Source: an uncultured Bacilli bacterium
GTDB lineage: Bacteria; Bacillota_I; Bacilli_A; RF39; UBA660
Direction of reading: 5' to 3'
DNA length: 19,295 nucleotides
NCBI GenBank assembly: GCA_934130045.1
Contig: CAKOXI010000020.1
Coordinates: 1-19,295, forward strand
Shown here: one piece after another, positions 1 through 8,007 of the stretch
Numbering within the stretch: position 1 is the stretch's first letter
How the letters are laid out: each line of letters starts with the position of its first letter
The notes under the pieces: generated by a model
Told to the model about the DNA's origin: nothing
The model's input: the letters and a program-made list of their open reading frames with translations, nothing else
The model's database searches: none
Position numbers and translations under genes: made by a program

Positions 1-1
1 T

Positions 2-45
2 AAAACTCCATTAAGCCTTTAAATATAAGGGATTTGGAGTTTTTT
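2..45. terminator. Hairpin, probable rho-independent terminator
   Basis: Nine-base arms AAAACTCCA (2-10) and TGGAGTTTT (35-43) enclose an inner CCTT/AAGG stem (16-19 with 27-30). On the plus strand a short T run follows, fitting the end of a gene lying left of the window. Read on the minus strand the arm itself ends in TTTT, so it may also stop transcripts coming from murF or from the strong minus promoter at 71-99. Direction is uncertain. Confidence 0.6.
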
Positions 46-70
46 CTGTTCAACAACTGTCAAAGTCAGG

Positions 71-99
71 ATTATAGTAACAAATTATTACTTTGTCAA
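71..99 (-). promoter_or_regulatory. Perfect-consensus sigma-A promoter reading left
   Basis: On the minus strand TTGACA (94-99) is followed after exactly 17 bases by TATAAT (71-76): all twelve hexamer bases match consensus. The predicted start is near 64. The transcript would meet the hairpin at 2-45 within about 25 bases and then leave the window. Its gene is therefore outside, or the product is a short RNA or an attenuated leader. Confidence 0.75.
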
Positions 100-138
100 G
101 CATTTTACTGTATTTTCTTATAATAATAGTTCCATTAT

Positions 139-1527
139 TTAATTTTTTTGACAAAAATTTATAATTTCATTTAGAATTTCACTAAATTTTAATCCATTTG
201 ATGCTTTAAGTAATATACAATCACCATTTTTAATAATTTCTTTTAAAATATTAATAGCTTCTAAATTATTTTCAAAACAATATAAGTTTTTACTATTAAA
301 TCCTAATTCTAATGCTTTGTTTCCTATATTTTTTGCTTCAAGACCCACAGTTATTAAAATATCAATATTATTCTTTACAACATAATTTCCAACTTCTTCA
401 TGAAGTTCTTTAGAGAAATACCCTAATTCTAACATACTACCTAGTACGGCAATTTTTCTATTTTTTTGTTGTTTTAAAATATCTAAACTTGATTTCATTG
501 AGTCAAGACTAGCATTATATACTCCATTAATTATTTTTATATTATTTTTTAATTCAATTATTTCTAATCTGTTTGCTGTTAATTCAAAATTTTTAATTCC
601 TTCTACTATATTCATAGTTTCCACATTTAATAATTTACCAACAGCAAAGGCAATTAAACTATTATATATAAAATGTTTACCTGGTAAATTACAAATTATA
701 CTTACCTTTTCACCTTTATATAGGATATTAAATTTTGAGTAATTTTCATAAGTTTCTATATCCGTAGCTACAAAATCACTATCATTATCAATTCCAATAG
801 TTATTATGTTTTGATTTTTATTTTTTAGATAATATTCGTGCAATAAATCATTATCATTATTAATTATAAGCTTTCCATTACAATCCATTCCATCAAGTAT
901 TTCAAGTTTTGCCTTCAAAATATTTTCTCTACTGCCTAATTCACCTATATGAGCTGTTCCCACATTTGTAATTACACCTATATTTGGTTTAGTAATTTTT
1001 GATAAATATGATATTTCTTTTAAATGATTCATACCCATTTCAATAACAGCAGCTTGTTCATCATTTAATTTAGTTATAGTTAGGGGTAGACCAATATTAT
1101 TATTATAATTATTTTCTGTTTTTAACGTAGTATACTTCTCTTTAACAACACTATATATTATATCTCTTGTGCTAGTTTTTCCAACACTACCAGTTACACC
1201 AATAAAAATAGCTTTTGATTGATTTCTAATATAAGAGGAAATATTTTTTAATGCTTCTATAGTATTATCAACTAATACAATTGGAACTGTAGCCATTTCT
1301 TTTGATTTAAAATATTTTTTTTCTAGAATAACACAATTGGCACCATTACTTATTGCGTCTTTATAAAATTCTGTCCCATTATAGTTATCACCTTTTATAC
1401 CAATAAATGTATCACCTTTATTAATATTTCTTGTATCCTTAACCAAGTTACAACAAACTATATCAGGATTTCCACAAATAAGTTCTCCATTACATAATTC
1501 TACTATTTTTTTTACACTCAATTTCAT
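139..1527 (-). CDS. murF: UDP-N-acetylmuramoyl-tripeptide--D-alanyl-D-alanine ligase
   Basis: MurF is the cytoplasmic ATP-dependent ligase that adds D-Ala-D-Ala to UDP-MurNAc-tripeptide, completing the pentapeptide precursor. The 462-residue protein has the family layout: an N-terminal substrate domain (VKDTRNINKGDTFIGIKG, about 30-46), the ATP P-loop TGSVGKTS (112-119), then NYNNNIGLPLT and EMGMN of the central Mur ligase domain. The C-terminal domain carries NGVYNASLDSM, the counterpart of the usual YNANPDSM. The start is the ATG at 1525-1527, preceded by GGGGGA; an in-frame TTG 18 bases upstream overlaps this ribosome site and is unlikely to be used. It has its own promoter (1550-1578) and is not linked to ddl or to a mur cluster here. 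Length and motifs are normal, so identification is firm. Confidence 0.95.
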   Translation of the reverse strand: MKLSVKKIVELCNGELICGNPDIVCCNLVKDTRNINKGDTFIGIKGDNYNGTEFYKDAISNGANCVILEKKYFKSKEMATVPIVLVDNTIEALKNISSYIRNQSKAIFIGVTGSVGKTSTRDIIYSVVKEKYTTLKTENNYNNNIGLPLTITKLNDEQAAVIEMGMNHLKEISYLSKITKPNIGVITNVGTAHIGELGSRENILKAKLEILDGMDCNGKLIINNDNDLLHEYYLKNKNQNIITIGIDNDSDFVATDIETYENYSKFNILYKGEKVSIICNLPGKHFIYNSLIAFAVGKLLNVETMNIVEGIKNFELTANRLEIIELKNNIKIINGVYNASLDSMKSSLDILKQQKNRKIAVLGSMLELGYFSKELHEEVGNYVVKNNIDILITVGLEAKNIGNKALELGFNSKNLYCFENNLEAINILKEIIKNGDCILLKASNGLKFSEILNEIINFCQKN

Positions 1528-1549
1528 ATTAGTCCCCCAAAACAAAAAT

Positions 1550-1578
1550 ATAATATCATAAAAATATATGTTAGTAAA
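1550..1578 (-). promoter_or_regulatory. Promoter of murF
   Basis: On the minus strand TTTACT (1573-1578), a 17-base spacer, then TATTAT (1550-1555) with an upstream TG one base away (extended -10). Transcription would begin about 16 bases before the murF ATG, leaving a very short leader that holds the ribosome site. Confidence 0.6.
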
Positions 1579-1586
1579 TCGTAAAT

Positions 1587-1615
1587 TTGCAAAAATATTA
1601 AATATATATTATAAT
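1587..1615 (+). promoter_or_regulatory. Promoter of the transglutaminase-like gene
   Basis: TTGCAA (1587-1592), 17-base spacer, consensus TATAAT (1610-1615). It sits back to back with the murF promoter, nine bases apart, in a 90-base divergent intergenic region. Confidence 0.65.
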
Positions 1616-1635
1616 TTAATGAAAGAGGTGAAAGT

Positions 1636-2115
1636 ATGAATAATAATATAACTCAAACTGAAATTATATCTATTATATCTTTATTAAATGAGGAATTTTA
1701 TAAATTATATTATACTCATACAATAGATATACTAAACAAAGCTAATATTCATATTGATGATTATTCTAAGCTTAATATGCATGATCCATATTTATATTAT
1801 TTAAATGGTCACTGTCCATCTTACTCAAGAATTTTGTGTGAAATTTTTAAAGATAAGGCAAATATAGTAGTATATTATAACGAAGGGCATGTTGTTACAA
1901 AAATAGATGATCATTTTTATGATGTTAGGGGTCAGGTCGATGATTTAATTGATGAAACATTTCTACCAATTAATAAACCTGAGGATTCAGTGTATGTAGA
2001 TTTATCATTTGGAATAAAAGATAGTTTAGAAAAACCAATTGAAAATGATTTAATCTCTATCGGAAAGACAGAATTAAATAGAATGCAAGAATTTAAAGAT
2101 AATCGCAAAAAATAA
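1636..2115 (+). CDS. Hypothetical protein, possible transglutaminase/cysteine-protease-like fold
   Basis: 159 residues, no signal peptide and no membrane segment, so cytoplasmic. I do not recognise a named family. The central part has the order Cys60 (NGHCPSYS), His85 (NEGHVVTKI) and Asp96 (HFYDVRGQ). This is the Cys-His-Asp arrangement and local context (the start of a helix, then two beta strands) seen in transglutaminase-like and related papain-fold proteins, where the His strand often reads GHVxxxI and the Asp strand FYDxRG. Catalytic function is inferred from this pattern only; substrate is unknown. The ribosome site AAAGAGGTG before the ATG is strong and settles the start. It is a single-gene unit with its own promoter and ends in a terminator shared with serS. 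Confidence 0.7.
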   Translation: MNNNITQTEIISIISLLNEEFYKLYYTHTIDILNKANIHIDDYSKLNMHDPYLYYLNGHCPSYSRILCEIFKDKANIVVYYNEGHVVTKIDDHFYDVRGQVDDLIDETFLPINKPEDSVYVDLSFGIKDSLEKPIENDLISIGKTELNRMQEFKDNRKK

Positions 2116-2146
2116 TATAGAAAATTTTTCTATATTATTTTTTATT
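2111..2146. terminator. Bidirectional terminator between the hypothetical gene and serS
   Basis: Perfect inverted repeat AATAATATAGAAAA / TTTTCTATATTATT followed by T runs on both strands. It overlaps the stop codons of both converging genes (stop of the plus gene at 2113-2115, serS stop at 2135-2137). Confidence 0.85.
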
Positions 2147-3424
2147 GTTCCTAATAACTTCCATACCACCCATATATGGTTGTAAGGCTTTTGGAATTCT
2201 AATACTTCCATCTTCATTGTAGTTATTTTCAATTACTGCAATCATTCCTCTAGGTGTAGCTAATACTGTATTATTTAAAGTATTAACATACGAATTTCCA
2301 TTATTTGTTTTCATACGAATTCCAAGTCGTCTAGCTTGTGCATCACCTAGTGTTGAACAAGATCCCACTTCAAAATATTTTTGTTGTCTTGGACTCCATG
2401 CTTCAACATCACAAGATTTAACCTTTAGATCAGCTAAATCACCACTACAACATTCAAGAGTTCTAACAGGAACATCTAAACTTCTAAAAAATTCTACAGT
2501 AAACTGCCACATTTTATTGTACCAATCCATTGATTCTTCTGCTTTACATAATACAACCATTTCTTGTTTTTCAAATTGATGAACTCTATAAAGTCCTCTT
2601 TCTTCTATACCATGTGCACCTACTTCTTTTCTAAAACATGGAGAATATGAAGTCATTGTGATTGGTAAATCACTTTCTTTTATTATTTGACCTTGGAATT
2701 TACCTATCATAGAATGTTCACTAGTACCGATTAAAAATAAATCTTCACCTTCAATTTTATACATCATGGCATCCATTTCTTCAAAAGACATTACTCCACT
2801 TACGACATCACTTCTAATCATGAATGGTGGTACACAATAAGTAAAACCTTTATCAATCATAAAGTCTCTTGCATAAGATAGCATAGCTGAATGAAGTCTA
2901 GCTATATCACCCATTAAGTAATAAAAACCATTTCCACTAGTTCTTGCAGCACTAATTTTATCTAACCCATTTAATGACTCAATTATATCAGCATGATATG
3001 GTATTTCATAGTCAGGAACAACTGGTTCACCAAATTTTTCAATTTCAACATTTTTACTATCATCCTCACCAATTGGTACACTATCATCAATAATATTTGG
3101 AATAACCATCATACGATTTTTTATTTCTTCTTCTAAATTTTTTTCTTTTAATTCTAAATCAGCAATTTCTTTATTATATTCACTAATTTCTTCTTTTATT
3201 TTTAATGCTTCATCTTTTTTACCATCACGCATTAGGGAACCTATCAATTCACTTTTTTGATTTTTTAAATTTCTTAAATTATCTCCCTTTAATTTTGATT
3301 GTCTATATTCTTTATCTAACTCATATACTTCTTCAACTAATGGTATCTTTTTATCTTGAAATTTTTTCTTGATATTATTTATTACTAATTCTTTGTTTTC
3401 TCTTATTAATTTTATATCTATCAT
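2135..3424 (-). CDS. serS: Seryl-tRNA synthetase
   Basis: SerS charges tRNA-Ser (and tRNA-Sec where present) with serine. The 429-residue class II synthetase has the long antiparallel coiled-coil arm that grips tRNA-Ser (about 30-105, rich in Lys/Glu). The catalytic domain shows motif 2 FRKEVGAHGIEERGLYRVHQFEK and motif 3 around ATPRGMIAVIENN, followed by the usual C-terminal IPKALQPYMGG. It is the last gene of murL-murD-serS: its ribosome site AAGGG overlaps the murD stop codon and only five bases separate the two genes, so translation is probably coupled. The operon leader is a T-box whose specifier reads UCU (Ser), so synthesis should rise when tRNA-Ser is uncharged. Identification is certain. 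Confidence 0.98.
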   Translation of the reverse strand: MIDIKLIRENKELVINNIKKKFQDKKIPLVEEVYELDKEYRQSKLKGDNLRNLKNQKSELIGSLMRDGKKDEALKIKEEISEYNKEIADLELKEKNLEEEIKNRMMVIPNIIDDSVPIGEDDSKNVEIEKFGEPVVPDYEIPYHADIIESLNGLDKISAARTSGNGFYYLMGDIARLHSAMLSYARDFMIDKGFTYCVPPFMIRSDVVSGVMSFEEMDAMMYKIEGEDLFLIGTSEHSMIGKFQGQIIKESDLPITMTSYSPCFRKEVGAHGIEERGLYRVHQFEKQEMVVLCKAEESMDWYNKMWQFTVEFFRSLDVPVRTLECCSGDLADLKVKSCDVEAWSPRQQKYFEVGSCSTLGDAQARRLGIRMKTNNGNSYVNTLNNTVLATPRGMIAVIENNYNEDGSIRIPKALQPYMGGMEVIRNNKK

Positions 3425-3429
3425 ATTAT

Positions 3430-4785
3430 TTACCCTTGTACTAATTCTTTATAACGAGTACCCTTCTCTTCAAAATTTTTAAATTGATTATAACTTGCAG
3501 CAGCAGGCGACATTAAACAAATCATACCCTTTTTGGTTACTTGTTTTGCTATATTAACCGCATCAGTCAAATTTTCTGCTTTATAAACATTTTTATTTTT
3601 TATTTCATTGCCTATTTTATATCCAGTTTCAGGCATACATATTAAATTTTCTACATTTGAATTTTTTAAGTATTCAATAAAGTTTTCGTAATGAATTCCT
3701 CTATCCATTCCACCAAAAATTAATGTATTTACTATTCCCAAACTTTCTATAGCATTTATTGTTGCCTCAGGAATTGTTGCGATTGAATCGTTATAATATG
3801 TTACACCTTCATAAGTACCAACTGGTTCTAATCTATGTTCTAATGGAGTAAATTCATTAATACTTTTACTAGCAATTTTATTGTTAAGACCTAATATTTG
3901 TACTACTACTAAAACAGCCATTATATTATATAAATTATGCCTACCTATTAAATTTCTCTCATCATTTACATTATAAATAGGTTTATTTTTAAAATATATA
4001 TAATTATCATCACAATAAATTGTATTAAAATCTTGTTTAGTAGTTGCAAATTTATATCCAATTAATTGTGAATAATATCTTTTCTCATTTATTTTATTTA
4101 CTAAGTTTTGATTATCTAGACAATAGATACTATAATCTATTCTACTTTGATAATCAAACATATGCATTTTACATTCATGATAATGTTCTATAGAGCCAGC
4201 TTTATCTAGATGATCTTCAAATAAGTTTAGTATTATTCCTATATGTGGTGAAGTTTTTAAAAATTCTAATTGATGACTAGACATTTCTATAATTACTTTA
4301 GTATTTATTCTTATATCATCAACAAAATCAAAAACTGGTATACCAATATTTCCTAATAACAATGTATCAATATTTTGATCCTTTAGAACTTTATATAACA
4401 AACTAGATGTTGTACTTTTTCCCTTTGTACCTGTTACTCCAATAATTTGTTCTTTATAATTTTCTAACACTAATTCAATTTGTGATGTTATTTTATCTTG
4501 AAATCTAGATATATCTATATCTTTTAACGATATTCCAGGAGTTTTTATTATTACATCATAATCCTTTAAATTATTTAAATAATTATATCCTAAATTAAAT
4601 CTCAAACTAATATCTCCACGTAAAAATTCATTTTCTTCAATTAAATTTTCATTTTGATCATGAATAAATAATTTAAAATTAGGATTATGTTTTTTTATAT
4701 AATTGAATGTTGATTTACCTTCTTTTCCAAAACCTAATATACAAACCTTTTTTCCACTAAGAAAATCCATTATTTTACTGTTCAT
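3430..4785 (-). CDS. murD: UDP-N-acetylmuramoyl-L-alanine--glutamate ligase (MurD, probably the L-Glu-using MurD2 type)
   Basis: A cytoplasmic Mur ligase that adds glutamate to UDP-MurNAc-L-Ala. In 451 residues: an N-terminal Rossmann-like domain (KKVCILGFGKEGKST, 12-25), P-loop GTKGKST (119-125), GNIGIP, EMSSHQLE (167-174) and NLFEDHLDKAGS in the ATPase domain. The C-terminal domain has NDSIATIPEATINAIES and FGGMDRG. The overlap with murL upstream (11 bases) is the key context. In Xanthomonas, MurD2 adds L-Glu and MurL then epimerises it to D-Glu, replacing MurI plus classical MurD. I infer the same here; sequence reading alone cannot prove glutamate stereospecificity. The start is fixed by GGAGG seven bases before ATG, inside the murL end. 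Confidence 0.93.
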   Translation of the reverse strand: MNSKIMDFLSGKKVCILGFGKEGKSTFNYIKKHNPNFKLFIHDQNENLIEENEFLRGDISLRFNLGYNYLNNLKDYDVIIKTPGISLKDIDISRFQDKITSQIELVLENYKEQIIGVTGTKGKSTTSSLLYKVLKDQNIDTLLLGNIGIPVFDFVDDIRINTKVIIEMSSHQLEFLKTSPHIGIILNLFEDHLDKAGSIEHYHECKMHMFDYQSRIDYSIYCLDNQNLVNKINEKRYYSQLIGYKFATTKQDFNTIYCDDNYIYFKNKPIYNVNDERNLIGRHNLYNIMAVLVVVQILGLNNKIASKSINEFTPLEHRLEPVGTYEGVTYYNDSIATIPEATINAIESLGIVNTLIFGGMDRGIHYENFIEYLKNSNVENLICMPETGYKIGNEIKNKNVYKAENLTDAVNIAKQVTKKGMICLMSPAAASYNQFKNFEEKGTRYKELVQG

Positions 4786-6145
4786 TTAATTCCTCCATAA
4801 CTAATTTATTAAAATATTCATCTAAATTATTCTCTTTATTATACTCATTTAAAATATCATCATTGTATTCTTTTAAACCAATTGAAGAAGTATAATACTT
4901 TAATAATTTAGGTAATTCTTTTTTTTCATTTTGATATTTATTAATAATTTTATTAACACAATAATTAACTTCTTTGATTGTTCCAACACATTCAAATGGT
5001 TTATTTATATTTACACCAATTAAACCTTTAAAGTCATCTAATAAATTTTCTTTATCTAATAAATTTTCTTCAAAAATATTATTTATTTCTTCAAACGATA
5101 AAAATGTAGATAAAGTTATATATGCGAATAAACACTTTGAACAATTTAAACACCAATCCCAATTATCTTGTTTACTACCTAAATTACAACTTTTAAATAT
5201 TTTGTGAAACCTTTTTAATTTAGAAAATATGTATGCGATTTGAAGTTCTGTAAGTGGTCTTAATAAACTCATATATTTAATACTAGATGAAAAATATTTT
5301 TGTGTATATTTATAAAAATCTTGTTCAAATTCAAAACTTTTTGAATATTGATGATTAACCATCTGTCCCTTTACATATGTTTCGTTAGCACTTGCCTCAT
5401 TTGATAATATTATATTTTTTTTCATCGATAAATAAGCCACTAAATATGAAATAAACGCTATAAGTGCACTTATCGGTGTATGCCCGTTTAAATACCCCTC
5501 ACTATTTAATTTAATTAATTTTTTCTTATCAAAAATTCTTTTTACACAGTATAAATCTTCATCTTTATAACCTGCTACTTTAGCGCAATCTATCATAGTT
5601 TGTTTAGGATTCAATAAAAAGCAGGCATTATCACTCTCGTTTTTTAATACATCTAAGCTAACACAAGAATCTTTTCCACCACCAATAGCAATTAAATTAC
5701 CTTTAGATTCAAATTCAATTTTATAATCATTATTTTCATTAATACAGCTAGGAAATATGAATGAAAATAAATCATTATCTATATTGATATCATTTCTATA
5801 TAAAAATTCTGCTAGACCATTTTTAAATAATTTTTTAAACCATTTCTGTTGAAAATCATCTAAATAACCACACTTTATTATATATTTTTCAGGACATACA
5901 CATTTATAATAACTTATTGATTCTACGAGTCCTATATTAAAAGCTAATTTTTTTAAAAATTCATTATCAATATTTTTTCTTTTTATAATATTTTTAGGAA
6001 TTATTATTTTACTATTAAATGTATCTAATTTTGGTATTATAAATTTATAATTTATTTCATAGACAGATTCTTTAATGTCAATTTGATAGCTATCATATAT
6101 AAACTCTAAATATTTTTTTCTATATTCCAAAAATTTTTTATTCAT
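4775..6145 (-). CDS. murL: UDP-MurNAc-L-Ala-L-Glu epimerase MurL
   Basis: MurL inverts the terminal L-Glu of UDP-MurNAc-L-Ala-L-Glu to D-Glu in an ATP-dependent reaction, so racemase MurI is not needed. The 456-residue protein has no signal peptide. It has the ATP-pyrophosphatase-like loop LIAIGGGKDS (151-160) and, in the middle, the conserved stretch around NGHTPISALIAF and LSNEASANE. Near the C-terminal third is the Cys-rich WCLNCSKCLFAY segment typical of MurL-like proteins. It is the first gene of the operon, overlaps murD by 11 bases, and starts at ATG 6143-6145 after AAAGGAGAG. Adjacent MurD and MurL are the arrangement described in Xanthomonas. I recognise the family by motifs and context; a more distant epimerase-like homologue is the alternative. 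Confidence 0.88.
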   Translation of the reverse strand: MNKKFLEYRKKYLEFIYDSYQIDIKESVYEINYKFIIPKLDTFNSKIIIPKNIIKRKNIDNEFLKKLAFNIGLVESISYYKCVCPEKYIIKCGYLDDFQQKWFKKLFKNGLAEFLYRNDINIDNDLFSFIFPSCINENNDYKIEFESKGNLIAIGGGKDSCVSLDVLKNESDNACFLLNPKQTMIDCAKVAGYKDEDLYCVKRIFDKKKLIKLNSEGYLNGHTPISALIAFISYLVAYLSMKKNIILSNEASANETYVKGQMVNHQYSKSFEFEQDFYKYTQKYFSSSIKYMSLLRPLTELQIAYIFSKLKRFHKIFKSCNLGSKQDNWDWCLNCSKCLFAYITLSTFLSFEEINNIFEENLLDKENLLDDFKGLIGVNINKPFECVGTIKEVNYCVNKIINKYQNEKKELPKLLKYYTSSIGLKEYNDDILNEYNKENNLDEYFNKLVMEELNEQ

Positions 6146-6164
6146 AAACTCTCCTTTCTACAAT

Positions 6165-6350
6165 AAAAGACTATTTATAGGAGCAAAATTATGCGGTACC
6201 ATCCTACTAATAGTCTTAATTTAATATAACGGTGTTACCCGGAAATGTTTACATTTCTCTTAGGAGTAGATTTCATAAATATCATTTATTAGTTCGCATC
6301 AACCACTAACTTTCTTTAAAACTCTATTTATTACTTATCTCCCGCATCGA
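6165..6350 (-). promoter_or_regulatory. T-box riboswitch, serine specifier (UCU)
   Basis: Minus-strand leader of murL-murD-serS. Stem I starts with GGGAG (pairs with CUCCU) and ATAAAT/ATTTAT above the specifier loop. The loop has AGUA on the 5' side and GAAA-UCU-A on the 3' side, the same frame as GAAA-GGC-A in the well-known glyQS T-box, so the specifier is UCU (complement of 6268-6270), a serine codon. A GAAATG/CATTTC hairpin (6242-6258) lies where stem III belongs. The T-box sequence GGATGGTACCGCA is at 6192-6204. The antiterminator competes with a terminator stem whose arms AAGACTAT..TAGGA and TCCTAT..ATAGTCTT lie at 6165-6217, followed by T-rich sequence. Low charged tRNA-Ser should permit readthrough into the operon. 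Confidence 0.93.
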
Positions 6351-6362
6351 TTTATATAATAT

Positions 6363-6391
6363 ATATTACCACCAAAATATAAAAATAACAA
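6363..6391 (-). promoter_or_regulatory. Candidate promoter of the T-box leader
   Basis: On the minus strand TTGTTA (6386-6391), 17-base spacer, TAATAT (6363-6368). The implied start lies just ahead of stem I. Both boxes are partial matches in very AT-rich DNA. Confidence 0.45.
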
Positions 6392-6427
6392 TATATTTAT
6401 AATATTTTATTCTAATATTATTTTTTG

Positions 6428-6455
6428 TTTACATGTTAATAATTAAGCATACAAT
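6428..6455 (+). promoter_or_regulatory. Candidate promoter of the rodA-like gene
   Basis: TTTACA (6428-6433), 16-base spacer, TACAAT (6450-6455), about 35 bases before the start codon. The 346-base gap 6146-6491 is thus fully explained by the T-box leader plus two divergent promoters. Confidence 0.5.
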
Positions 6456-6491
6456 TTTTATTTTGTGTTCACAATATAAATGGTGATTGAT

Positions 6492-7604
6492 ATGAAGAAA
6501 AAAAAGATTGATATAGTATTATTAATACTTTTAATTATTTTTTCTTTTATCAGTATTATAACAATATTTAGTGCCCAAAATATTTTGCCGGATTATTTAA
6601 AACATATTTATATAAAGCAAATATTATGGTATATTTTAGGCTTTTTAACAATATCTGTAATTATTAAAATTAAGATAAATTGGATTTATGATAATATATT
6701 TTGGTTTTATGTTGTAGGAAATATTTTATTAGTCTTACTCTTATTTTTTGGTGAATCTGTTAATGGGGCAAAATGTTGGTTTAAAATTTACGGATTAGGT
6801 TCTTTTCAACCAAGTGAATTTATGAAAATAATCTTAATTATATATATTGCTAAAATGATTGATAAATTTCATAAAGATTTTGATAATCCTACTTTTTTTG
6901 ATGAATTCAAATTTTTAATTAAAGCTTTTATTATATTAGCAATACCTAGTTTTTTGACATTTTTAGAACCAGATACTGGTAATGTTATTATTTATTTTTT
7001 AATTTTATTTATAATGCTATTTATTGGTGGTATAAGGTATCAGTGGTTTCTAATATTTTTTATTTTAGTTTTAGCTATTTTAGGTAGTATTATTTACCTA
7101 TATTATTTTAATATTGATTTATTTAAAACAATATTAGGTGATGACTTTTTTCTTAGAATAAATAGAATTCTTGATTGGTCAAAAAAAGATGGATATCAAT
7201 TAAATAAAAGTTTAATATCTATTGGCAGTGCAGGAATATTAGGATATGGAATAAATAATACTCCATTATATTTTCCAGAAGCACAAACTGATTTTATTTT
7301 TGGTGTATTTGCTAGTACTTTTGGATATATTGGTTCATTTATTTTATTATTTTTAATTGCGATATTTGATATAAAAATAATTAATATAGCAAAAAACACC
7401 AAATCTAAAATAAATAAATATTTTATTTCTGGTGTTTTGGGAATGCTACTTTTTCAACAATTTCAAAATATTGCTATGACATTTGGTTTAATGCCAATCA
7501 CTGGTATTACATTGCCATTTATAAGTTACGGTGGATCTAGTTTAGTATTATTTATGATAATGATTGGCTTAATTTTAAATATAACTCGTAATGATTATAA
7601 TTAA
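6492..7604 (+). CDS. rodA: RodA/FtsW-family (SEDS) peptidoglycan glycosyltransferase
   Basis: A multi-pass membrane protein that polymerises lipid II into glycan strands together with a class B penicillin-binding protein. The 370-residue protein has about ten hydrophobic segments. SEDS signatures in order are NGAKCWF followed by FQPSEFMKI (about 91-112), LEPDTG with the conserved Asp161 of the catalytic pocket, the loop SIGSAGILGYG, and the C-terminal PITGITLPFISYGGSS. I choose the ATG at 6492 because GGTGAT sits five bases before it. An in-frame ATG at 6480 would add four residues and has no ribosome site. It stands alone with its own candidate promoter, and its stop codon overlaps the end of the converging pilin gene by four bases. 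RodA (elongation) is more likely than FtsW by general appearance, but the split is not certain; no PBP2 gene is nearby. Confidence 0.9.
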   Translation: MKKKKIDIVLLILLIIFSFISIITIFSAQNILPDYLKHIYIKQILWYILGFLTISVIIKIKINWIYDNIFWFYVVGNILLVLLLFFGESVNGAKCWFKIYGLGSFQPSEFMKIILIIYIAKMIDKFHKDFDNPTFFDEFKFLIKAFIILAIPSFLTFLEPDTGNVIIYFLILFIMLFIGGIRYQWFLIFFILVLAILGSIIYLYYFNIDLFKTILGDDFFLRINRILDWSKKDGYQLNKSLISIGSAGILGYGINNTPLYFPEAQTDFIFGVFASTFGYIGSFILLFLIAIFDIKIINIAKNTKSKINKYFISGVLGMLLFQQFQNIAMTFGLMPITGITLPFISYGGSSLVLFMIMIGLILNITRNDYN

Positions 7605-7987
7605 TTTAAAATATTATGAGTGGCATTTCTTTTTGCGCATTCCTCTTTTGTTTCATAAAGATAATTACCATTATCATAGTTAATGTAAAAAGAATATGAG
7701 GCAGATTCTAAGGTATGTCCATTTGAATCTGTAATTGGCTCAACTAGTTTTCCATCATTAACTAAAACATCTAATCTTATACAATAACTTTGTTCTTTTT
7801 CTAAACCAGATTCATCAATATATTGGCTTGCAGCTGCATAAATTATTTTATTTAATGCTTCATCCAAATCTTTTCTTGAATCCTTTATTTGATTTATAAT
7901 GGGTGAAAAAGCAATTAAGGCTACAGCCGCTAAAATAACAATTACTCCTAATAGTTCTGCTAGAGTAAATCCATTTTTTTTCATCAT
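7601..7987 (-). CDS. Type IV pilin-like (ComGC/pseudopilin) prepilin
   Basis: 128 residues with a classic class III prepilin signal: a short basic leader MMKKNG, the G6-F7 cleavage site, Glu11 at +5 of the mature chain (FTLAELL), and a hydrophobic helix to about residue 32. The remaining small globular domain has two cysteines (SYCIRL and KEECAKR) that could form a disulfide. Prepilin peptidase would process it, and it would assemble into a short pseudopilus of the competence or type IV/II type. No other comG, pil or gsp gene is present, so it is an orphan here. The ribosome site is weak and two ATGs in a row make the exact first residue uncertain. A promoter with TTGAAT-17-TATCAT lies upstream. 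Subfamily assignment is inferred; the prepilin character is seen directly. Confidence 0.85.
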   Translation of the reverse strand: MMKKNGFTLAELLGVIVILAAVALIAFSPIINQIKDSRKDLDEALNKIIYAAASQYIDESGLEKEQSYCIRLDVLVNDGKLVEPITDSNGHTLESASYSFYINYDNGNYLYETKEECAKRNATHNILN

Positions 7988-8007
7988 ATCATCTACTTTC
8001 TATAACA

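Noticed and set aside
4974..5207. Open frame on the plus strand inside murL
   Set aside because: It lies wholly antisense to a well-conserved gene, has no ribosome site and no recognisable product. The same applies to open frames at 7196-7402, 7899-8177, 10577-10762, 12289-12492 and 18143-18376.
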